Below, one piece after another: positions 57,362 to 64,000 of a DNA stretch of 64,000 bases. The DNA is from Corynebacterium aurimucosum ATCC 700975 (lineage in GTDB: Bacteria > Actinomycetota > Actinomycetes > Mycobacteriales > Mycobacteriaceae): contig NC_012590.1 in the NCBI RefSeq assembly GCF_000022905.1, positions 1,860,001 to 1,924,000 of the forward strand. Direction: 5' to 3'. Below the pieces are notes generated by a model, which had not been told where the DNA came from, ran no database searches, and saw only the letters and a program-made list of their open reading frames with translations. Positions within the stretch are counted from its first letter, which is position 1. Every line of letters starts with the position of its first letter. The translations under genes and the position numbers were made by a program.

Positions 57362-57793
57362 TTATTCGGCTGGGGTGGACTCCACAAAAATCGGGCCATC
57401 CACTGGGGCGACGACACCGGCATCAAAGGCGGCGAGCACTCCCTTCGCATCATCCTTCGTGATGGCGCCTGCCTCGACGGCCTTCTCCAGATCCGCCTCA
57501 AGCGTCTGACGGGAGCGGTACCTATCCGACGCCACCGACAAGAGTCCGCGCGGCACTGACTCCGATGGGATCCCCAGTGCTTCCGCCAGCGAGACAATGC
57601 GATCCTTTTCAGCCGGGTCAAGCTCGGCACCTACCGACGGATCCTGTGGGACGCCACCGTCGACCACCTGCTCCACCGTCAATGCCCCCTCCGGCACCTG
57701 GTGCCGCTCCGTAGCCCACCAGCCCGCGCCGACGGCGGTGATGACTGCCACCACCACGAGGACCCATACGACGATAATCTGCTTGGACTTCAC
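57362..57793 (-). CDS. Hypothetical membrane-anchored protein
   Basis: 143 aa: a basic N-terminus, one membrane helix (IIVVWVLVVVAVITAVGAGW), then an outer domain rich in Ala, Glu and Asp with GGVPQDPSVGAELDPAEKDR and SEALG-like helices, ending PIFVESTPAE. No family recognised. GTG 57793 is chosen because TAAAAT lies 7 nt upstream; an in-frame GTG at 57799 is the alternative. It may be a transcription unit by itself. Confidence 0.65.
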   Translation of the reverse strand: MKSKQIIVVWVLVVVAVITAVGAGWWATERHQVPEGALTVEQVVDGGVPQDPSVGAELDPAEKDRIVSLAEALGIPSESVPRGLLSVASDRYRSRQTLEADLEKAVEAGAITKDDAKGVLAAFDAGVVAPVDGPIFVESTPAE

Positions 57794-57827
57794 GGCCACA
57801 ATTTTAGACTTCTCTCACATTCGCGGC

Positions 57828-58145
57828 TTAATCCGCGCGGGGGCCAAAGGTTCCAAAGGAATTGCCATGCGCCGGGTGCGGCGAATCGAGGCGCTCGGAC
57901 AGTGCATCGATGATGGAGCGGATGGTGGACTCCGCCACGGAACGATCCAGGCTGTTGCGGCGCGGGGCCTCAGTCTTCGGCTCAGTAGGGACAACGCGCG
58001 GCTTGTCGACGTCCAACCGCATCACCGTCCCCTCCACGCTCAGCGCGGCGGCGGGGTCGCACCCAGCAGCGCGGGCGGCGGAGAGGAAGGCGTCGAGATC
58101 AGCAAGAGTGGCATCGTTGAGGTCGAGGGACAGGTTGAGGCTCAT
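57828..58145 (-). CDS. Conserved hypothetical protein
   Basis: 105 aa, soluble, no recognised domain. The first 30 residues (NLSLDLNDATLADLDAFLSA) form amphipathic helices; a central beta-like stretch GTVMRLDVDKPRVV follows; the C-terminus is Ser/Arg-rich with a helix (ESTIRSIIDALSERL). AAGGAG lies 7 nt before ATG 58145. Located between glnE and the membrane protein gene; function unknown. Confidence 0.65.
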   Translation of the reverse strand: MSLNLSLDLNDATLADLDAFLSAARAAGCDPAAALSVEGTVMRLDVDKPRVVPTEPKTEAPRRNSLDRSVAESTIRSIIDALSERLDSPHPAHGNSFGTFGPRAD

Positions 58146-58299
58146 GGTGTGCTCCTTTGAGCGGCGCGGGGATTATGACTGTTTACTGCAACCTAAGGCT
58201 ATCGGCTGATCACCTGATAGAACAGGGGCTTGCTCCAAAGTCAGGGAAAGATCCGGGTGAGCTCAGGGTGCGGATCAGGGGCGGAGCAACTGCCTTCTG

Positions 58300-61200
58300 C
58301 TAGTCATGCTCGAAAGACTCCGCCTCACCCCAGAACACCTCATCCACAATCTTCCGCGCGTGCCGGGTCACCTTGAGGTAATGCTCCAGGAATTGCTGAT
58401 TGCGCTCGGGTTCCCACCCAGCCGCGCCGGCCACCTGCGCCAGCTGCGGGCCCGGTGCCGGTAGCTGGTCCACGCGTTTGCCGCGCACCAGCACCAGCGC
58501 ATTGCGGGCATCGGTGGCCAAGAGCCAGGCCTCCCGCAACTCCTGTACTTGTTCGACAGGGATAACCTCATTGTCCTCGAGGGCATCGAGCACTCGCAGC
58601 GTGGACGGGTCATGCAACGCTGGAACCTCGTGCGCGTGCATCATCTGGAGCAGCTGAACGGTCCATTCGATATCCGTGAGCCCGCCGCGCCCCAGCTTGG
58701 TGTGGGTATTGCGGTCAGCGCCGCGCGGAAGGCGCTCATTATCAACGCGCGCCTTCATTCGGCGGATATCACGAATCGTCTTCTCACTCACGCCCTTCGG
58801 CGGATAGCGGAAGGCATCCACCATGGTGAGGAAACGTGTACCGACTTCCTCATCTCCAGCCACGAAGGCAGCGCGGAGCAAAGCCTGCATCTCCCAGGGC
58901 TCGCCCCACCGCGAGTAATAGCGCTCATAGGATTCGATCGAGCGCACGACCGCTCCCGAGCGACCCTCTGGCCGCAAGCCCAAGTCCACGTCCAAGGGCG
59001 GATCCCCGGAAGGCTTTGCCAGACGGCGGCGCAGTTTCTCAATGATGCCGATGGCCCACGGCAGAGCTTCTTCTTCGGCATTATCACCTGTTGGCTCCGC
59101 CACCACGATGACATCGGCATCTGAACCAAAGCCCAGCTCCATGCCACCGAGCCGCCCCATGCCAATCACGGCGATGCGGGCTGGTGGCTCGGCATCCTCG
59201 TGACTCAGCCTCCAAGCCCTGACCTCGGCGCGCAGCGCGGCTTCCAACACAGCGTTCCAGATGGTGGACAGTTCAAAACACACTTGTTGAACCGGCAAGA
59301 AGCCCAACAAATCAGCAGCGGCAATCCGCGCCAGCTCTGCGCGGCGAAGGGATCTGGCTACCGACACTGCCTTGTCTGGGTTCGCGTGGCGCTTGGTGGA
59401 ATTAATCAAGGCGGAAGACACTTGCTCGGGCTTGGTCTCCAGCAGTTTGGGCCCTGCCGCGCCGTCGGAGAGCTGCTTGACGACGTCTGGGGCGCGAATA
59501 ATGAGCTCCGATGTGAAGGGCGAGGTGCCCAGAATCTTCATGAGGCGTTGGCCGACAACGCCTTCGTCACGAAGCATGCGCAAGAACCACGTCCGGTCAT
59601 AAGCTGCCTCAGAAAGCTTGCGGTAATTCAGCAGGCCCATGTCGGGGTCAGCGGTATTAGAGAGCCACTCCATCAGCGTCGGCAGCAGGATGGCCTGGAT
59701 GCGTGCCTTGCGCGACTGCCCCGCTGCCAGGGAGGTGAGGTGCTCGAAAGCACGGTCTGGGTGGCGATAGCCCAGTGCTGCCAACTGCAATAGCGCGGCT
59801 TCGCGGGAGAGCTTGAGTTCATCCGCCGACATCGAGGCCACGGAATTGAGCAGCGGGCGGTAAAACAAGCGCGAGTGGAGCTCTGAGATAAGCAGGCGAA
59901 CCTTCCGCAGCTGGGTATTCATCTGGTCCGCTGCTGACTGATGCCCCTGCGGGTGGAAGCCTGAGTTGATGGCTAGCCACGTGAGCGCCTTGTTGTCATC
60001 TTTCTCCGGCAGGGTGTGTGTACGGCGGAAGCGCTCCAGCTGGAGGCGGTGCTCAAGCAAACGCAGAAACTCGTAGGCCTCGATGAGCTGGGTGCCGTCT
60101 TCACGTCCGACATACCCGGCGCGCACGAGCGCTGCCAGTGCATCAACCGTGGCGAGCGTGCGCAAGGAATCATCCGAGCGCCCATGCACCAACTGCAGCA
60201 ACTGGACGGCGAACTCCACGTCACGCAGGCCGCCCTCCCCCAGCTTGAGCTCTCTAAGGCGCATCTCCTCGGGGACATTATCCAGTACACGGCGACGCAT
60301 AGCTTGAACGTCTTCCACGAAGGACTCCCGCTGCGAGGCAGTCCACACCATCGGCCCGATCTGTTCCAGGTAGTCCGTGCCCAAGGGCAGATAGCCGGTT
60401 TGCGGCCGTGCCTTCAACAGCGCTTGGAACTCCCAGGTTTCTGCCCACCGCTTGTAATAAGCCACGTGCGAATCAAGAGTTCGGACTAGCGCACCAGACT
60501 TTCCTTCCGGGCGCAGGTTGGCGTCAACCTCGAAGAAGCAGGCCGAGCCAATCCGGTTGAATTCCGACGCTAGGCGGGTGATCCGTGGTGTCGCCTCGGA
60601 GCCCACGAAGATCACATCCACGTCGGAGATGTAGTTCAATTCGCCCGCGCCACACTTACCCATCGCGATGACGGCCAGCTGCGCATCGAGTGGCTCATCC
60701 CCATAGACCACCCGGACCGCACCGGCGAGTGCTGCCGTCAAGGCGGCATCTGCGAGGGCCGTCGTCAGCCTGGTGACCTCCCGGAAACCTACTCGCGGTT
60801 GTGGGCGTGACTGCCCCTTGCGCGAGTGAAATGTACCTGCGAGATCGTGGGCGGCAATGCGCATCATCAGCGTCCGGTAGGCCACTTTGAGTGATGCTTT
60901 ATGGTCCCCCGGTGCTGCCCGGTAGGTGCCGGGAGAGGTCAGGTCGGGGCTCGCGGTGTCAGGCTGGTCTGGTTGCTCAACGTATGTCGCAGGTTCCGCC
61001 CCGACCCTTGTGAGCAGCGTGTGCAGCATTTCGGTAGGAGTCGGCAGCGCCCGCTGCAGCTCGTGCCAGGTTTCTGGGTTCGCGGCGAGGTGATCACCGA
61101 ACGCCGAGGAGCCGCCCAGTAGGGCGATGAGCCGCACCCGGAATGTCTCGTCCTCGCGCATCGCCGGGCCAATCTCAGGCGCTCCCTCGACGATCCTCAT

Positions 61201-61359
61201 CAACGTGTTGAGGGCCATATCGGGATCGCCTGCTCCGGCCAGTGTCCACAGCAGTTCTAGGGACTCAGGATTATCCCACCCGAGGCGGGATAGATCCTCC
61301 GCAGCAGTTGGCCGGGTCAGACCAAGAGTAGCTGGGGACGGTACTGATGCTGGACGCAT
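58300..61359 (-). CDS. glnE: Glutamine synthetase adenylyltransferase/deadenylyltransferase
   Basis: 1019 aa bifunctional enzyme that adds AMP to, or removes it from, the regulatory Tyr of glutamine synthetase. Two nucleotidyltransferase-type domains are visible: N-terminal with GAGELNYISDVDVIFVGSE (about 235-255) and C-terminal with GRLGGMELGFGSDADVIVVAE (about 735-755), each keeping the G-S/D-D-x-D metal motif. The usual regulatory region separates them. ATG 61359 has TAGGAGA upstream and lies 7 bp after the glnA2 stop, so glnA2-glnE are one operon. Target: Tyr405 of GlnA at 42.2 kb. Confidence 0.95.
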   Translation of the reverse strand: MRPASVPSPATLGLTRPTAAEDLSRLGWDNPESLELLWTLAGAGDPDMALNTLMRIVEGAPEIGPAMREDETFRVRLIALLGGSSAFGDHLAANPETWHELQRALPTPTEMLHTLLTRVGAEPATYVEQPDQPDTASPDLTSPGTYRAAPGDHKASLKVAYRTLMMRIAAHDLAGTFHSRKGQSRPQPRVGFREVTRLTTALADAALTAALAGAVRVVYGDEPLDAQLAVIAMGKCGAGELNYISDVDVIFVGSEATPRITRLASEFNRIGSACFFEVDANLRPEGKSGALVRTLDSHVAYYKRWAETWEFQALLKARPQTGYLPLGTDYLEQIGPMVWTASQRESFVEDVQAMRRRVLDNVPEEMRLRELKLGEGGLRDVEFAVQLLQLVHGRSDDSLRTLATVDALAALVRAGYVGREDGTQLIEAYEFLRLLEHRLQLERFRRTHTLPEKDDNKALTWLAINSGFHPQGHQSAADQMNTQLRKVRLLISELHSRLFYRPLLNSVASMSADELKLSREAALLQLAALGYRHPDRAFEHLTSLAAGQSRKARIQAILLPTLMEWLSNTADPDMGLLNYRKLSEAAYDRTWFLRMLRDEGVVGQRLMKILGTSPFTSELIIRAPDVVKQLSDGAAGPKLLETKPEQVSSALINSTKRHANPDKAVSVARSLRRAELARIAAADLLGFLPVQQVCFELSTIWNAVLEAALRAEVRAWRLSHEDAEPPARIAVIGMGRLGGMELGFGSDADVIVVAEPTGDNAEEEALPWAIGIIEKLRRRLAKPSGDPPLDVDLGLRPEGRSGAVVRSIESYERYYSRWGEPWEMQALLRAAFVAGDEEVGTRFLTMVDAFRYPPKGVSEKTIRDIRRMKARVDNERLPRGADRNTHTKLGRGGLTDIEWTVQLLQMMHAHEVPALHDPSTLRVLDALEDNEVIPVEQVQELREAWLLATDARNALVLVRGKRVDQLPAPGPQLAQVAGAAGWEPERNQQFLEHYLKVTRHARKIVDEVFWGEAESFEHD

Positions 61360-61366
61360 ACTTCTC

Positions 61367-62704
61367 CTAGAAATTCAGGTTGTTGCGCAATTCGAATGCG
61401 GTGATCTGCTGCTGGTATTCATGCCATTCATCCCACTTTGAGCGCAGGAAGTACTCAAAGACATGTTCACCGAGGACCTCCGCCATAAACTCGGAGCGCT
61501 CGAATTCTCGGAGGGCTTGGTCTAGGCTGCTCGGCAGATCCTTGTACCCCATCGCACGGCGTTCGCGGCGGGTCAGCTGGTGGACGTCGTCCTCAGCCGG
61601 GTCTCCTAGCTCATAGCCTTCCCTGATTCCGCGCAAACCAGCGGCAAGGAGCACCGCGTATCCCAGGTAGGGGTTCATCGCTGAATCCAGCGAGCGGATT
61701 TCAACTCGGCGCGACATTTCCTTGGAAAGGCGGTAAGTGGGAACTCTCACCAGCGCAGAGCGGTTAGAAATTCCCCACGTCACTGACCCTGGGGCCTCGC
61801 TGCCAAACATCAGGCGCTTATAAGAGTTGGTCCACTGGTTGGTGATCGCCGTCATCTCCACTGCGTGCTCGAGAATGCCGGCGATGAACTGCCGCCCCGT
61901 GCTAGACAGCGAAATCTCATCATCGGGGTCGTGGAAAGCGTTGGAATCTCCCTCGAAAAGGCTCAAGTGGGTATGCATGCCCGAGCCTGAGCGGTCCTCG
62001 AAAGGCTTGGGCATGAATGTGGCATGCACGCCCTGCTGGGAGGCCACCTCTTTAATGAGGTAGCGGAAGGTCATGATGTGGTCCGCCATGGACAACACGT
62101 CAGCATGACGCAGGTCGATCTCCTGCTGGCCAGGTGAGGTTTCATGGTGGCTGAACTCCGTGGCGATGCCCATGGATTCCAACGCGTACATCGACCGGCG
62201 CCGGAAGCTCGGGGCGTTATCATGCGTGGCTTGGTCGAAATAGCCGCCGTTATCGGTGGCAACAAGCTTGTTGATATCGCGCGCGTCCTCAAGGAGATAA
62301 AACTCAATCTCGGGAGAAGCCTTGCACGTGAATCCTTCATTGGCCGCCTCGGTGACCTGACGGCGCAGAATGTGGCGCGGGTCCACCAACGAAGGTTGCC
62401 CATCGGGCTGGGTAATGTCACAGAACATGCGCGCCGAGAGCAGCTCGGGTTCTTCCTTGTCAAAGGGCATGATCTGGAAGGTTGAAGGGTCCGGCATCGC
62501 GATGGTGTCAGCCTCCGAAATGCGGGAGAACCCTTCCACTGAAGAGCCGTCGAAGCCAACACCTTCCTCGAAGGCGGATTCCAACTCTGAGGGGCTCATT
62601 ACCACCGATTTCAGCGCCCCCAAGATGTCAGTGAACCAGAGGCGAATGAAGCGGATATCGCGTTCTTCAACTGTACGAAGGACGAATTCGTGTTGGCTGT
62701 TCAT
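61367..62704 (-). CDS. glnA2: Second glutamine synthetase, GlnA2 (non-adenylylated)
   Basis: 445 aa type I-alpha glutamine synthetase. The catalytic blocks are intact (GFDGSSVEGF, EIEFYLLEDARD, GQQEIDLRHAD, FMPKPFEDRSGSGMHTHLSLF). The adenylylation position aligned with Tyr405 of GlnA is occupied by His (DDVHQLTRRE), so GlnE should not modify it. In actinobacteria GlnA2 is dispensable for ammonium assimilation; some relatives glutamylate polyamines. ATG 62704 has TAGGGT 7 nt upstream on the minus strand. It is the first gene of the glnA2-glnE pair. Confidence 0.92.
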   Translation of the reverse strand: MNSQHEFVLRTVEERDIRFIRLWFTDILGALKSVVMSPSELESAFEEGVGFDGSSVEGFSRISEADTIAMPDPSTFQIMPFDKEEPELLSARMFCDITQPDGQPSLVDPRHILRRQVTEAANEGFTCKASPEIEFYLLEDARDINKLVATDNGGYFDQATHDNAPSFRRRSMYALESMGIATEFSHHETSPGQQEIDLRHADVLSMADHIMTFRYLIKEVASQQGVHATFMPKPFEDRSGSGMHTHLSLFEGDSNAFHDPDDEISLSSTGRQFIAGILEHAVEMTAITNQWTNSYKRLMFGSEAPGSVTWGISNRSALVRVPTYRLSKEMSRRVEIRSLDSAMNPYLGYAVLLAAGLRGIREGYELGDPAEDDVHQLTRRERRAMGYKDLPSSLDQALREFERSEFMAEVLGEHVFEYFLRSKWDEWHEYQQQITAFELRNNLNF

Positions 62705-62711
62705 GCTTTAA

Positions 62712-62717
62712 ACCCTA
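62712..62717 (-). promoter_or_regulatory. -10 box of leaderless glnA2
   Basis: Minus-strand TAGGGT lies 7 nt before ATG 62704; no ribosome-binding site intervenes. Confidence 0.45.
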
Positions 62718-62902
62718 CCGCCGTGCGCCGAAGCCACGGAGTGAGTTTCTTCTATTGCCCCCGCACCGACATTTATTAGCCCAGTTGGCAAGAGTATCTC
62801 GGGGGCAAATTTTTTCGACTCCTCTGACCCCTGTCGGCATCACGTGCTTGAATGGCCACACAACCGAACAGATGTACCCATACAAACAGATTAGGAACAG
62901 CC

Positions 62903-63979
62903 ATGAACACACACCACGCAACCCTGAGCCAGCGAGGAATCGAGCTCATTAGCCAGGCAGCCCGGCAAGGATGGTCGCCTAAGGACCTGCTCCATGTCGT
63001 GGGTAGTTTTTGCCACCCTCTCATTTATCGCGCCGCCCCTCATGTTCCCGCACAGATTAGTTCCACTGCGCTGCGCAAGGAATGGTTGAGCTTCACCCCG
63101 CCTGCCTCGATGACCATGTCTACCGATGACCTCATGCGGCTTATTGAAGCAATCACTTTACTACCGCCCCTTCGGGATGTTGATGTGCTGGCAGCTCAAA
63201 GAAACAACTCTGGGACGTCCCGCAGCAGCAAGGAGAATAGAATCCGCGACAAAATCTCTCATCTTCTGCGAAAAGCAGAATCCACTCCCTACGAAGAGGA
63301 AGCCAGCGCGCTCATCGCCAAAGCGCAGAGCCTGCAACAGCGACACCGACTCGAAGGGACGCCCACCAATTCACCGGACACAGTGGTATCCACGCGAATC
63401 CATATCAACGCACCCTATATCAACCACAAAACCACTCTGCTCAGCGTCATTGCGGATCGGAACGGATGCACCGCCCTCCGGCTACACCCCAAAGGGATTG
63501 TCACCGTCATTGGCGCTGAAGAGGACGTTCGCCACGTCACTGATCTTTTCGCTTCACTCCTACGGCAATGTGAATGGCACATGCATCACGGCGAGCACGC
63601 CAAGAGCGCGCGTCAGCTTGGCAATGTGGCGTCCTTCCGCCGAAGCTTCATCCTTTCTTATGCCACTCGTATCGGCGAGTTATTGGAGGAAGCAAACACA
63701 AAGTTGGACTCGCACGACGTAGAAGGGACCGGTTTGGCATCAAACGGACCCAGCACTCGGCAAGACGAAGTGACCTTGGCGCAGCAATCACTATCGGCAG
63801 TCGAAGAACGCCGCCGCAACGCCGAAGCAGTGACTGATCGAATCTTCCCCAATGCGCGCACCGTGTCCCTGGCGGTGAGAAGCCACGCAGGAGTATCCGC
63901 CGGCGCATCAGCTGCAGAAAAATCCCACTTGGGAGGTGATTCCTCGGGGCTTAACGGACGCCGCCAGCTCACCCGCTAA
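62903..63979 (+). CDS. DUF2786-domain protein
   Basis: 358 aa. The DUF2786 helical segment is at about 115-155 (RIRDKISHLLRKAESTPYEE, followed by AKAQSLQQRHRLE), a family found in actinobacterial chromosomes and phages and of unknown function. The following domain (about 165-340) contains INHKTTLLSVIADRNGCTAL and IVTVIGAEEDVRHVTDLFASLL, and the end is Ser/Ala/Gly-rich. ATG 62903 has AGGA 6 nt upstream. The base composition and codon choice look slightly more AT-rich than the neighbours. A new gene starts 9 nt after the stop, so this is a two-gene unit. Context with glnA2 gives no functional clue. Confidence 0.75.
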   Translation: MNTHHATLSQRGIELISQAARQGWSPKDLLHVVGSFCHPLIYRAAPHVPAQISSTALRKEWLSFTPPASMTMSTDDLMRLIEAITLLPPLRDVDVLAAQRNNSGTSRSSKENRIRDKISHLLRKAESTPYEEEASALIAKAQSLQQRHRLEGTPTNSPDTVVSTRIHINAPYINHKTTLLSVIADRNGCTALRLHPKGIVTVIGAEEDVRHVTDLFASLLRQCEWHMHHGEHAKSARQLGNVASFRRSFILSYATRIGELLEEANTKLDSHDVEGTGLASNGPSTRQDEVTLAQQSLSAVEERRRNAEAVTDRIFPNARTVSLAVRSHAGVSAGASAAEKSHLGGDSSGLNGRRQLTR

Positions 63980-63988
63980 GGAGGATAA

Positions 63989-64000
63989 ATGGCAGGCACA
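63989..64000 (+). CDS. Start of a further gene, truncated by the window end
   Basis: ATG 63989 (MAGT) follows an AAGGAGG ribosome-binding site 9 nt after the DUF2786 gene stop. Only four codons lie in the window, so nothing can be said about its product. Confidence 0.5.

Overview
The window is a stretch of core chromosome from a mycolate-type actinobacterium, almost certainly a Corynebacterium. Gene content and order match the block of the Mycobacterium tuberculosis chromosome that runs from idsA2/mptA/pknL (Rv2173-Rv2176) to glnA1/glnE/glnA2 (Rv2220-Rv2222). The block carries Corynebacterium-specific content: a DtxR-type haem uptake locus (htaA, hmuTUV, htaB, hmuO), an LtsA-type asnB and E2 with lipoyl domains shared by PDH and ODH. 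The DNA is GC-rich. Many starts follow the actinobacterial leaderless layout, a TANNNT box about 7 nt before the start codon. The species is not determined; a non-diphtheriae Corynebacterium of the striatum/aurimucosum type is only a guess.

Layout. 1-13.5 kb, envelope and carbohydrate genes: prenyl diphosphate synthase, mannosyltransferase MptA, DNA-binding protein plus kinase PknL, DAHP synthase, RNase AS, mannosyltransferase MptC, two acyltransferases, glucokinase, PimB' and two NlpC/P60 hydrolases. The second hydrolase has a long structured 5' leader (candidate c-di-AMP riboswitch). 13.7-14.5 kb is a large block without a credible gene. 14.6-21.1 kb is the respiratory bc1-aa3 locus (qcrB, qcrA, qcrC, ctaE, then ctaF, ctaC). 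21.5-30.7 kb: asnB, an A-type Fe-S carrier, a DUF3043 protein, a motif-poor CobT homologue, ilvE, pepA, glutaminase-STAS, nicotinamidase and a conserved hypothetical gene.

30.8-43.6 kb is a lipoate/one-carbon/nitrogen section: E2 acyltransferase, MFS transporter, gcvP-gcvT-gcvH, lipB, lipA, a DUF4191 protein, an RDD protein and glnA. GcvH and E2 are the proteins lipoylated by LipB/LipA. 43.8-50.9 kb is the haem-iron island: hmuO, htaB, hmuV, hmuU, hmuT, htaA on the minus strand and a divergent unknown membrane protein across two DtxR-like boxes. 51-57.8 kb holds a TDT-family transporter, a META-domain protein, a Nudix hydrolase, a secreted serine protease, thrC with a small downstream gene, an MFS transporter and small hypothetical genes. 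57.8-64 kb has a hypothetical gene, glnE and glnA2 (nitrogen control), then a DUF2786 gene and the first codons of a following gene.

No insertion sequence, prophage, CRISPR array, tRNA or rRNA was seen. The most promising unexplained items are two tandem C-loop hairpins at 41.5 kb (6C-RNA-like), the structured nlpC leader and adjoining 0.8 kb non-coding block, the degenerate CobT, and the unknown DtxR-boxed membrane protein next to htaA.
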